Assembly (NCBI RefSeq): GCF_001682865.1
Contig: NZ_MAQX01000022.1
Location: 496,001 to 560,000 of the forward strand
Direction of reading: 5' to 3'
Source: Bacillus sp. FJAT-26390
GTDB lineage: Bacteria > Bacillota > Bacilli > Paenibacillales > Paenibacillaceae
DNA: 64,000 bases
This document shows, piece after piece, positions 32,527 through 39,853 of the stretch. The notes beneath the pieces are model-generated. The model searched no databases and was not told where the DNA came from. It worked only from the letters and a program-made list of their open reading frames with translations. A program made the position numbers and the translations under genes. Position 1 is the stretch's first letter. Each line of letters opens with the position of its first letter.

Positions 32527-33171
32527 ATGGATGCTTTCCGCGGTGCCTACGAATATGTGATAACCAATAGCGATAGGTTTCTGGAAGCAGTCAAGGTTCA
32601 TTTGACCATTAGCCTCTACGCGCTCCTTATCGCGATCGTCATATGCGTGCCGCTAGGCATATTGTGCGCGAAGAAAGAGTGGCTGACTGGGCCAATTATG
32701 GGTCTGTTCAACTCCTTGCGGGTTATTCCCAGTCTGGCTGTACTTATCATTATTTTGCCGATAATGGGGACGGGTTTTGCACCTGCGCTTATTGCGTTAA
32801 CGCTGCTCGCTTGCCCGCCGATTCTGATCAACACCTACATGGGGTTTAGAGGGATTGAACCGGCTATCATCGAGGCTGCGTCAGGACTTGGAATGGGAGA
32901 GCGAATGATATTACGCAAAATCGAGCTGCCGCTTGCGGTTCCCTTGCTGCTGTCGGGCGTCAAAACAGCAGCCGTGGAGGTAATCGCCAGTGCGACATTG
33001 GCCGCTTTTATCGGGGGCGGCGGGCTTGGAACGTTCATCATTAACGGCCTTGGCATGTACAACTTCTCGTTGCTGCTTGTCGGAGCGCTGCCGGTGGCGC
33101 TGCTAGCGATTATATCGGAAATCGGCTTTGCAGGAATTGAAAGAGCGGCAACCAAATATGAGCGTTTATAA
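32527..33171 (+). CDS. OpuC-type betaine/ergothioneine ABC permease, first
   Basis: The ATG at 32527 lies 10 bases after AAAGGAGG; the open frame before it (from 32485) crosses the operator. The 214-residue membrane protein has about five or six helices (VHLTISLYALLIAIVICVPLG at its start) and the BPD-transporter loop IIEAASGLGMGERMILRKIELP. It belongs to the glycine betaine/carnitine/choline permease family (OpuBB/OpuCB). It forms a four-gene importer with the binding protein, ATPase and second permease that follow. Ergothioneine is itself a betaine, so this family is the expected importer. Confidence 0.9.
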   Translation: MDAFRGAYEYVITNSDRFLEAVKVHLTISLYALLIAIVICVPLGILCAKKEWLTGPIMGLFNSLRVIPSLAVLIIILPIMGTGFAPALIALTLLACPPILINTYMGFRGIEPAIIEAASGLGMGERMILRKIELPLAVPLLLSGVKTAAVEVIASATLAAFIGGGGLGTFIINGLGMYNFSLLLVGALPVALLAIISEIGFAGIERAATKYERL

Positions 33172-33189
33172 TGAAGGGGGATTATTCAA

Positions 33190-34095
33190 ATGAAAAAGAG
33201 ATTAGTAGCTTTGACAGGGTTGATCATTAGTGCGGTACTGGTCATTAGCGCATGCTCGTCGAACGGCGGCTCAGGCAAGACAGAAGTTAAAGTAGGCTCC
33301 AAAAACTTTACGGAATCATTGATTTTAGGTGAAATGTACGCATTGGCGCTTGAAAATGAAGGTTATAAAGTGGATCGCAAGCTGAACCTTGGCGGTACGC
33401 TGGTCGCTCACGAAGCGCTCAAAAAAGGCGATATCGACTTTTATCCGGAATACACGGGAACGGGCCTCATCAACGTATTGGAATTGCCGCCAAACTCCGA
33501 CGCTAAGACGGTATATGACGAAGTAGCTAAAGGCTACAAAGAAAAATTTAACCTTATCTGGCTTGAGCCAACGAACGCAAATGATTCGCAAGGTCTTGTA
33601 ACGACGAAAAAAATTGCTGAAAAATACAATCTGTACAAAATTTCGGATCTTGTGAAGCTTGCACCTGAGCTTAACCTTGCTGCTGTACCGGAATTCGAAG
33701 AGCGCGAGGATGGCTTGAAGGGTCTGAATGCTTTCTACGGCAAAATGGATTTCAAAAGCATCAAGCTGTTTGATTACGGCATCAAATACCGCGTAACGCT
33801 TGATGGCGAAGCGGATGTAACGGTTGGCTTTACTACAGACGGCGACTTGACGAACCCGGATCTCGTACTGCTTGAAGATGACAAAAAGTTCTGGCCTCCG
33901 TACTTCGTGGCTCCTGTCATTCGCGGAGAGCTTAACGAGAAAGACCCGGAAGTGGCGAAGGTGCTGAACAAAGTATCGGCTAAGCTGGATAACGTGACGG
34001 TACAGAAGCTAAATGCTCAAGTGGATATCGACAAAAAAGAGTATGCTGATGTGGCAAAAGCATTTTTGGAAGAGCAGGGCTTGATCAAGAAATAA
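33190..34095 (+). CDS. OpuC-type solute-binding lipoprotein
   Basis: A 301-residue lipoprotein (signal ending VISACSSNGG) with the QAT-family binding fold. The domain opens with VKVGSKNFTESLILGEMYA and contains DFYPEYTGTGL and TNANDSQGLVTTKKIAEKYNLYKISDL, all typical of OpuCC/OpuBC and of the ergothioneine-binding domain EgtU. Aromatic residues that could form a trimethylammonium cage are present (for example Tyr in YPEYTGTG), but the thio-imidazole contacts cannot be judged by eye. It lies 18 bases after the first permease and is followed by a hairpin, suggesting higher expression than the other transport genes. Confidence 0.88.
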   Translation: MKKRLVALTGLIISAVLVISACSSNGGSGKTEVKVGSKNFTESLILGEMYALALENEGYKVDRKLNLGGTLVAHEALKKGDIDFYPEYTGTGLINVLELPPNSDAKTVYDEVAKGYKEKFNLIWLEPTNANDSQGLVTTKKIAEKYNLYKISDLVKLAPELNLAAVPEFEEREDGLKGLNAFYGKMDFKSIKLFDYGIKYRVTLDGEADVTVGFTTDGDLTNPDLVLLEDDKKFWPPYFVAPVIRGELNEKDPEVAKVLNKVSAKLDNVTVQKLNAQVDIDKKEYADVAKAFLEEQGLIKK

Positions 34096-34113
34096 ATCAT
34101 ATTTTGATGCAGC

Positions 34114-34140
34114 GGGGTTTCTCCATATCGGGGAAGCCCC
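34114..34140 (+). other. Stable hairpin after binding-protein gene
   Basis: GGGGTTTCTCC pairs with GGGGAAGCCCC over 11 pairs (two G-U) with a 5-base loop, 18 bases after the stop. No T-run follows. Probably mRNA stabilising or a partial terminator inside the transport operon. Confidence 0.55.
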
Positions 34141-34163
34141 CTTCCTACAGGAGTTGATAAACA

Positions 34164-35123
34164 ATGAGCAAAGAGGCAATCGTATTCAATCAGGTATCCA
34201 AAACATTCCCGAAGGCGGCGAAGCCTTCTGTGAATGAGACGAGCCTCGTTATTCCGCAAGGCTCTTTTGTCACGATATTAGGCGCGTCTGGCTGCGGAAA
34301 AACGACATTGCTCAAAATGGTCAACCGGATCATTGAGCCAACAGCAGGCATCATCTCGGTGTTCGGCAAAGATATCAGGAGCTTGCCGGTTACGGAGCTG
34401 CGCCAAAGCATCGGTTATGTCATTCAGCAGGTGGGGCTGTTTCCCCATCTGACGATCGAACAGAATATCGCAACCGTCCCTGATATATTAGGATGGGATC
34501 GCCAGAAAACGGCTGAGCGAATCAACTACTTGATGGAGCTTGTCCATCTGCCGGAAAACTATAAAAAGCTGTATCCACGCCAGCTGTCCGGCGGTCAGCA
34601 GCAGCGTGTCGGCATAGCGAGAGCGATGGCGGGAGACCCCGCAATCCTGCTAATGGATGAGCCGTTTGGCGCGATCGATGCGATTACGCGGACGAAGCTG
34701 CAGGATGATTTCAAGCAAATTCAACGCGAGCTTGGCAAAACGGTTTTATTTGTGACGCATGACGTGGATGAGGCGATGAAGCTCGGAGATCGCATGATTG
34801 TCATGAATGAAGGCACGATCCAGCAATATGATGCTCCGCTTGCGATCATGTCAAATCCGAGCAATGATTTTGTGTCACGCTTGATTCAATCCGACAACTT
34901 GTTCCAGCAGCTGCATCTTATGCGTGCGGAGGAGCGGATGATCGAACTTGCGGAAAGTACAGCAGGCGACAACATTCCCCGCGTCCAAAAGGGGGAGAGC
35001 CTAAAAACGGTGCTTCAAATGTTGTTGCAGCAAAACATACCGTATGTGGCTGTGGAAAACGAAGAGCATGAGCTTGTTGGCAGGATCACGCTTGAGCAGC
35101 TAAAGCTGCAGAACGGCAGGTGA
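34164..35123 (+). CDS. OpuC-type ABC transporter ATPase with C-terminal CBS region
   Basis: A 319-residue ATP-binding subunit. Walker A is GASGCGKTTLLK (about 40-51), the signature LSGGQQQRVGIARAM (about 141-155), Walker B ILLMDEPFGAIDA, and the switch histidine lies in VTHDVDEA. Residues about 265-316 form a short CBS-like regulatory tail (IPRVQKGESLKTVLQMLLQ through ELVGRITLEQLK), shorter than the double CBS of OpuCA. In osmotic-stress transporters CBS domains sense ionic strength; in a catabolic importer that role may be reduced. It belongs with the permeases and binding protein on either side. Confidence 0.92.
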   Translation: MSKEAIVFNQVSKTFPKAAKPSVNETSLVIPQGSFVTILGASGCGKTTLLKMVNRIIEPTAGIISVFGKDIRSLPVTELRQSIGYVIQQVGLFPHLTIEQNIATVPDILGWDRQKTAERINYLMELVHLPENYKKLYPRQLSGGQQQRVGIARAMAGDPAILLMDEPFGAIDAITRTKLQDDFKQIQRELGKTVLFVTHDVDEAMKLGDRMIVMNEGTIQQYDAPLAIMSNPSNDFVSRLIQSDNLFQQLHLMRAEERMIELAESTAGDNIPRVQKGESLKTVLQMLLQQNIPYVAVENEEHELVGRITLEQLKLQNGR

Positions 35124-35129
35124 ACGTAG

Positions 35130-35768
35130 ATGATCGACTATTTTAGCCGCCATTATGACGATCTATTGGCCTCCTTGCTTGAGCATATTTATCTTACTTT
35201 CGTGTCGCTGTTTATAGCGCTGCTAATCGCGCTTCCGCTTGGTTACTGGCTCGCAAGACATCGCCGGATTTCGGTTCCTATATTGTCCGTGTTAGGCATC
35301 ATTTATGCGATCCCGAGCCTCGGCATGTTCGCTTTGCTTATTCCGCTCGTTGGGCTTGGGAGCAAGCCAGCCATTATTGCGTTAGTTGTATACAGCCAGC
35401 TGATTTTGGTGCGCAACGTCATATCAGGGTTTCAATCCATTGAGCCGTCTATCCTTGAGGCAGCAAAAGGAATGGGCTTTGGCGCTTGGAGGATGTTCGT
35501 CCGAATCGAGCTCCCGCTTGCGCTTCCGGTCATCATTGGCGGGGTGAGGATCGCTTCGGTTTCCGTTATTGGCATAGCGACGATTGCAGCTTGGATCAAT
35601 GCGGGCGGATTAGGAGGCATTTTATTCGAGGGCTTGTACCAAAATTCCGTTCCTAAAATGGTCTGGGGCACGCTGCTCGTTTCACTTCTGGCCTTATCGA
35701 CGAATACGATTCTTCTGAGACTCGAAAAAACCACGCTGCATAGAGCACGCGGCGAACAGCGGGTATGA
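35130..35768 (+). CDS. OpuC-type betaine/ergothioneine ABC permease, second
   Basis: A 212-residue membrane permease of the OpuBD/OpuCD family beginning 6 bases after the ATPase stop. Hydrophobic segments include LTFVSLFIALLIALPLGYWLA and VLGIIYAIPSLGMFALLIPLVGLG; the cytoplasmic loop reads ILEAAKGMGFGAWRMFVRIELP. It pairs with the permease at 32527 to form the membrane pore. It is the last transport gene, followed 53 bases later by the IclR regulator. Confidence 0.9.
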   Translation: MIDYFSRHYDDLLASLLEHIYLTFVSLFIALLIALPLGYWLARHRRISVPILSVLGIIYAIPSLGMFALLIPLVGLGSKPAIIALVVYSQLILVRNVISGFQSIEPSILEAAKGMGFGAWRMFVRIELPLALPVIIGGVRIASVSVIGIATIAAWINAGGLGGILFEGLYQNSVPKMVWGTLLVSLLALSTNTILLRLEKTTLHRARGEQRV

Positions 35769-35821
35769 TATACTATTCCACATACATGTAATAATTATTG
35801 CTTATATTTCGAGGTGTAATG

Positions 35822-36562
35822 ATGAATGGTACTCAAACATTAGGGCGTGCTATCGATATTTTGTTCGTGCTTGCGGAGTCGGGAGCTACGCTTACGGTCA
35901 GCGAGATTGCGGAGAAGGTAGGCATCCCGGACAGCACGGCATATCGTTTTATTCAAACCCTTATAAAAAATGGTTTTGTGGAGCGCAAGGGCAGGGGACA
36001 AATTGGTTTAGGGCTGCGCATCTTTGATTTAGCCAGAAGCTTGTCTCAGCAAATTGAGAAGGAGCTTCTAACGATTGCTAGGCCGGTAATGGAGGAGCTT
36101 ACCGCTCTAACGAACGAAACGACCGTTTTGTTCGTCCGCTCCGGCTCTAAAGCCATTTGCATCGAAAATGTAACGAGCAAACGGCTGATCAGGCTCTCCA
36201 TTGAAAATGGCAGAGTACTGCCGCTTAACTCTGGCGCCTCAGGAAAGACGCTGCTCGCTTATGAAAATGACAAGGTTATTGAAGAGATGTGCAAGCTTTT
36301 TGCGGAAGATGCCAGCAAGCCTTCGTTATTGCAGGAGCTGCAAGGCATAAGGAAAGCTGGCTATAGCTTCACATTGGGCGAGGTGGATACCGATGCTTTT
36401 GCAATCGCGGCTCCGATTTTTGATCCGCAGCAGCGAATCGTCGCGAGCTTATCGGCAGCGGGTCCGATTCACAGACTTAATGAGAAAGAGATTCCAATTG
36501 TGATTCAATACGTGAAAGCGGCTGCATCACAAATTTCGTGCAAGCTAGGCGGTTTGGCATAA
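35822..36562 (+). CDS. IclR-family transcriptional regulator
   Basis: Three ATG or TTG starts are in frame; the ATG at 35822 sits best behind GAGGTG (35811-35816) and gives 246 residues. The N-terminal winged helix (LTVSEIAEKVGIPDSTAYRFIQTLIKNGFVERK) and the C-terminal GAF-like ligand domain (LSIENGRVLPLNSGASGKTLLAY and FTLGEVDTDAFAIAAPIF) are standard IclR. Such regulators commonly control aromatic or amine catabolism and bind the pathway substrate or an intermediate. The 19-nt motif before the enzyme and transport operons is its candidate operator; a weaker AATTATTGCTTATATTT lies just before this gene. A terminator follows it. Confidence 0.9.
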   Translation: MNGTQTLGRAIDILFVLAESGATLTVSEIAEKVGIPDSTAYRFIQTLIKNGFVERKGRGQIGLGLRIFDLARSLSQQIEKELLTIARPVMEELTALTNETTVLFVRSGSKAICIENVTSKRLIRLSIENGRVLPLNSGASGKTLLAYENDKVIEEMCKLFAEDASKPSLLQELQGIRKAGYSFTLGEVDTDAFAIAAPIFDPQQRIVASLSAAGPIHRLNEKEIPIVIQYVKAAASQISCKLGGLA

Positions 36563-36593
36563 GTATTTTCCAAATAAGATGGTTAAAGAGCAG

Positions 36594-36621
36594 CGGAGCG
36601 CATATAGCGATCCGTTTTTTT
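36594..36621 (+). terminator. Rho-independent terminator after the IclR gene
   Basis: CGGA-G-CGC / GCG-A-TCCG forms a stem with one mismatch, followed by seven T. It ends the putative ergothioneine locus. Confidence 0.7.
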
Positions 36622-36710
36622 GTCGTGAAATAATTGTGGTATGAAAATAAAAAGATGGGGATAGTAAGGTGGTGCTTTACTAACGAATTGAAAAGGATGG
36701 TGTATTAAGT

Positions 36711-37895
36711 ATGCAACAAGGCGATGAAATGACATCAGGTGAGAAAAGCAGTTCGTTAATGAGGCTTGCTGCAAGATACATAGGCGCAGTGTTGCTAGCC
36801 GTAACATTAATGCTCAGCATGCCTCATACCGGACATGCGATTGGCAAAAACGCGAAGGGGCCGGATGTGTACGTGATCCAAGGCATGTTGAAGTCACTGG
36901 GCAGCTACTCTGGTCCAATCGATGGCTATTATGGTCCATCTACCGTTCGCGGCGTAAAATACTATCAGAAAAAGCACGGGCTAAAGGCAACCGGCTCTGT
37001 GGATGCTAAAACATTAAACTCCATTTCATACTCGTATTCAGTGTCGAAGTCTTCGATGAAAGCTCGGAGCAAAGCGAAGTCGAATATGAAAGCAAAATCA
37101 ATTGGCAACGGTAAAGGCAATGGAGCTGGAGCTGGTAACGGCGCAGGCGGCGGAGCTGGTGGCGGTGCAGGCGGCGGAACTGGTGGCGGAGCAGGCGGCG
37201 GAGCTGGTGGCGGCGCAGGCGGCGGTGCTGGTGGCGGAGCAGGCGGCGGTGCAGGCGGCGGAGCAGGTGGCGGAGCAGGCGGCGGAACTGGTGGCGGAGC
37301 TGGTGGCGGCGCAGGCGGCGGAGCAGGTGGCGGAGCAGGCGGCGGAGCAGGTGGCGGAGCAGGCGGCGGAGCTGGTGGCGGCGCAGGCCAAGGCAAAGGC
37401 GGCGGATTTGGCGGCGGAGCAGGTGAAAACCGTGGCAAAGGCGGCGGATTTGGCGGCGGAGCAGGCGAGAACCAAGGCAAAGGCGGCGGATTCGGCGGCG
37501 GCCAAGGCGAGAACCGTGGCAAAAGCGGCGGAATTGGCGGCGGCGCAGGCGAGAACCAAGGCAAAGGCGGCGGAATTGGCGGCGGCGCAGGCGAAAACCG
37601 AGGCAAAGGCGGCGGAATTGGCGGCGGAGCAGGCGAAAACCGTGGCAAAGGCGGCGGATTCGGCGGCGGCGCAGGCGAGAACCAAGGCAAAGGCGGCGGA
37701 ATTGGCGGCGGCCAAGGCGAGAACAAAAGCAAGGGCGGCAACATTGGCGGCGGCCAAGGCGGCAACCACAACCATGGCGGCAATGGCGGCCTAGGCGGAG
37801 GCAACAACCAAGCTCCTGGCGGCGGACAGTCAGGTAACCAAAGCAAAGGCGGCAACCAGTCCGAGAATCAAGCTCCAAATAGCAGTCAGCAATAA
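36711..37895 (+). CDS. Exported peptidoglycan-binding protein with long Gly-rich repeats
   Basis: A 394-residue protein. Residues 1-42 carry a signal peptide with a long N-region (AARYIGAVLLAVTLMLSMPHTGHA). A PG_binding_1 domain follows at about 50-106 (VIQGMLKSLGSYSGPIDGYYGPSTVRGVKYYQKKHG), then a basic Ser/Lys linker. The remainder is glycine-rich: a GGGA/GGGT tract to about residue 227, eight 14-residue repeats of the type GKGGGFGGGAGENR, and a Gly/Asn/Gln tail. The N-terminal domain should anchor it to the wall, with the repeats as a flexible, possibly adhesive or coat-forming arm. No enzymatic domain is present. The gene stands alone with its own terminator. Confidence 0.82.
   Translation: MQQGDEMTSGEKSSSLMRLAARYIGAVLLAVTLMLSMPHTGHAIGKNAKGPDVYVIQGMLKSLGSYSGPIDGYYGPSTVRGVKYYQKKHGLKATGSVDAKTLNSISYSYSVSKSSMKARSKAKSNMKAKSIGNGKGNGAGAGNGAGGGAGGGAGGGTGGGAGGGAGGGAGGGAGGGAGGGAGGGAGGGAGGGTGGGAGGGAGGGAGGGAGGGAGGGAGGGAGGGAGQGKGGGFGGGAGENRGKGGGFGGGAGENQGKGGGFGGGQGENRGKSGGIGGGAGENQGKGGGIGGGAGENRGKGGGIGGGAGENRGKGGGFGGGAGENQGKGGGIGGGQGENKSKGGNIGGGQGGNHNHGGNGGLGGGNNQAPGGGQSGNQSKGGNQSENQAPNSSQQ
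37140..37391 (+). repeat. Tandem GGNGGC/GGTGGC triplet-like repeats coding Gly-Gly-Gly-Ala
   Basis: About 250 bases of 12-nt units (GGCGGCGGAGCA and close variants) code for GGGA with occasional GGGT. The near-identical units are prone to length change by slippage. Confidence 0.85.
37392..37727 (+). repeat. Eight 42-nt tandem repeats coding a 14-residue unit
   Basis: Units code for GK(G/S)GG(F/I)GGG(A/Q)GEN(R/Q/K). The alternation of R and Q at the last position and of F and I at the sixth suggests repeated duplication of unit blocks. Confidence 0.85.
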
Positions 37896-37925
37896 GCGAA
37901 TAACGTTTTGAATAGGTAGACGAAG

Positions 37926-37957
37926 AGGACCTCTGAGAATGAGGTCCTTTTTGTTTT
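37926..37957 (+). terminator. Rho-independent terminator
   Basis: AGGACCTC pairs with GAGGTCCT, followed by TTTTTGTTTT. It ends the Gly-rich repeat gene. Confidence 0.85.
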
Positions 37958-37990
37958 GCCATTTTCCGTTTAGTGTGCTGCCCATTGGAT

Positions 37991-38181
37991 TTACGTTGCA
38001 AAAAGTGCAACGTAAGCTTCAAATGAAACCACTACTAAGAAGCAATGATGCAGAAATGCGTTAGAAATAGCCTCCAAAGTGGAAGATGAGGCGGAATTCA
38101 GCGATTCTGCTGTAAAAAATACATTGTAGCAAAGGAGCAGGCGGCAAATTTTGAATTACGTTGTATAAATTGCAGCGTAGC
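37991..38181. repeat. Three degenerate copies of an inverted-repeat element
   Basis: Copy 1 (37991-38015) is a perfect palindrome, TTACGTTGCA-AAAAG-TGCAACGTAA. Copy 2 (about 38107-38131) is CTGCTGTAAAAAATACATTGTAGC-like. Copy 3 (about 38155-38181) is ATTACGTTGTATAAATTGCAGCGTAGC-like in form. Each has a stem around TACGTTG and an A-rich loop. The spacing is uneven and no open frame is present, so this looks like a cluster of small intergenic repeat elements. Confidence 0.55.
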
Positions 38182-38492
38182 ATCCATGCATACCGCATCA
38201 GCTGCTTGTGGAGACAAACGTATGAGGAATCAAAGTGATTAAAAAACACACTTTATTCTAAAGATACCTTTAAAAGTGCCTCATGCGCTGACCCTTACAT
38301 CGCAGCTTGATGTGCGCGGCAATCCGATGACACTAGTCCGGTCGTGCCGTTTGGAGGTCAATTTGCCGCTGCTGATTGGCTTCTTTTTATAGGGCTCCGT
38401 TTGAAAATCCATTTGCAAAAGAGAAATGAATGACATATCATGATATATTATTAGAGACATGTTGATATGGTCAAATGGGAGAGGGGTTCAAT
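38182..38492. other. Gene-free stretch before the GntR/LacI regulator
   Basis: No intact gene is supported. It holds a possible gene remnant at 38276-38392, a perfect 12-bp palindrome ATATCATGATAT at 38435-38446 and the decamer TGATATATTA (38441-38450), which recurs at 39729-39738 before the binding-protein gene. Confidence 0.45.
38276..38392 (+). pseudogene. Possible remnant of a gene 3' end
   Basis: One frame reads 38 sense codons to a TAG (38390-38392), containing ALTLTSQLDVRGNPMTL and LPLLIGFFL, with coding-like codon use and higher GC than the flanks. There is no start with a ribosome site and no upstream domain. The parent family was not recognised, and chance cannot be excluded. Confidence 0.25.
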
Positions 38493-39647
38493 ATGAATGA
38501 AACTTCGTCTAAACCGATGTACGAAAAAATATTTGAATCGGTAAAAAATCAAATTTTAACGAAGGTATATGGCATGGGAGAACGGATCCCTTCGGAGAAG
38601 GAATTGGCGGAAGCCTATAAAGTAAGCAGAATAACGAGCAAAAAAGCGCTGGAGCTGCTTACGAATGAGCGTTTGATCGTACGAAAGCCGGGGAGAGGAT
38701 CATTTGTTGCTGATCCAGCTACCGATTTCGGGTCCGCTGCTGCTCCCTCTCAGGCTGCTGCGTCTTCTTTGGCAACGGAAATGACGACGATTGGACTCGT
38801 CATAACCGATTTTGGCAACAGCTATGGGACGGGTTTGATCTATGGCATGGAAGAAGCTTCAAGAGAGCATGATTGCTTCCTTGTGCTCCGCAGATCTTTT
38901 GGCATACCGGCCAATGAGGAGCTTTCCATTCAGAAGCTGCTAGATTTGGGGGTAGACGGATTAATCATTTTCCCGGCGCAGGGGGAGTATTTTAACGAGG
39001 AAATTTTGAAGCTGGTTATTCGCAGATTCCCTCTCGTATTAATAGATAGGCACTTAAAGGGAGTTTCCGCCGCTTCGATCAGCTCCGATAATGCCGCTGC
39101 CGCCAGAAAAGCAACTTCCTATTTATTTGAGCTAGGCCATCGCCATATTTCGTTCCTATCACCGCCGCCAATGGATACGACCGCTGTCGAGGATCGGATC
39201 GAAGGGTTTATTCAAGCGCATGCCGAGCACGGGATTGCGGTGGATCGGGAGCTGTGGGTAAGCGATTTGACCTCAACCCTGCCGAATTCATTCAGCGATG
39301 AAAACATCGAACGGGATATTGAAAAGCTAATGGAGCATTTGAAGGAGCATCCGTTCATTACCGCATTGTTCGCTATTGAATATAACATTGCGCTGCTAGC
39401 CAAATCGGCTGTGGAGCGGCTGGGCCTTCGTATTCCTCAAGATATTTCGATTATTTGTTTCGATAGCCCGTCCACCAGACTTGGCGGCGGTTATGCCTTT
39501 ACCCATATTCGCCAAAACGAAGAGGAAATGGGTCGCCTAGCCATCGGCCATGTGCTGCAAATTATGCAAGGCCAAGCCGTACCGAACAAAATCATGCTTG
39601 AAGCGGATCTAATCATTGGAGAGTCGACAGATAAAGCAAGCAAATAA
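38493..39647 (+). CDS. GntR-type DNA-binding regulator with LacI-type sugar-binding domain
   Basis: The ATG at 38493 follows GGGAGAGGGG. The 384-residue regulator fuses an N-terminal GntR winged helix (IPSEKELAEAYKVSRITSKKALELLTNERLIVRKPGRGSFV) to a C-terminal periplasmic-binding-like domain (TIGLVITDFGNSYGTGLIYGMEEA, then VDGLIIFPAQGEYFNEE and DISIICFDSP), the architecture of AraR. The sugar-binding half should sense a saccharide or its phosphate. It stands just before a sugar importer and two GH76 genes and most likely controls them. The decamer TGATATATTA appears before both this gene and the importer gene. Confidence 0.9.
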   Translation: MNETSSKPMYEKIFESVKNQILTKVYGMGERIPSEKELAEAYKVSRITSKKALELLTNERLIVRKPGRGSFVADPATDFGSAAAPSQAAASSLATEMTTIGLVITDFGNSYGTGLIYGMEEASREHDCFLVLRRSFGIPANEELSIQKLLDLGVDGLIIFPAQGEYFNEEILKLVIRRFPLVLIDRHLKGVSAASISSDNAAAARKATSYLFELGHRHISFLSPPPMDTTAVEDRIEGFIQAHAEHGIAVDRELWVSDLTSTLPNSFSDENIERDIEKLMEHLKEHPFITALFAIEYNIALLAKSAVERLGLRIPQDISIICFDSPSTRLGGGYAFTHIRQNEEEMGRLAIGHVLQIMQGQAVPNKIMLEADLIIGESTDKASK

Positions 39648-39662
39648 TGGAGCCGCGCCTAT

Positions 39663-39709
39663 AGAGCGTTCAACATCACTCGATTAGTGATGTCGAACGT
39701 TCTTTTTTT
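39663..39709 (+). terminator. Rho-independent terminator after the regulator
   Basis: AGCGTTC-A-ACATCACT pairs with AGTGATGT-C-GAACGTT, with a loop CGATT and a T-run. It isolates the regulator from the importer operon. Confidence 0.85.
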
Positions 39710-39766
39710 GTGTGCAGCCCAGTTTAAATGATATATTAGCTTGTATAATGTCGAATTATATTTAGA

Positions 39767-39795
39767 TTGACATACATATTTCATACTAATATACT
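39767..39795 (+). promoter_or_regulatory. Sigma-A promoter of the sugar importer/GH76 operon
   Basis: TTGACA (39767-39772) and TATACT (39790-39795) are separated by 17 bases. TGATATATTA at 39729-39738, upstream of the -35 box, is a candidate regulator site. Confidence 0.75.
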
Positions 39796-39853
39796 AATCA
39801 CATGAAAGCGTTTACTATTTATCGAATAAACCAAACAAAAGGGAGGCTTGGCA

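Noticed and set aside
36965..38022. Long open frames of 225-338 codons on both strands across the Gly-rich repeat gene
   Set aside because: They result from the repetitive GGC-rich sequence staying stop-free in every frame. Their products are pure Pro-, Ala- or Arg-rich repeats, and the real gene has the signal peptide, domain and ribosome site.
37991..38181. Small CRISPR array
   Set aside because: The repeat units are degenerate and unevenly spaced, and no cas gene is in the window.
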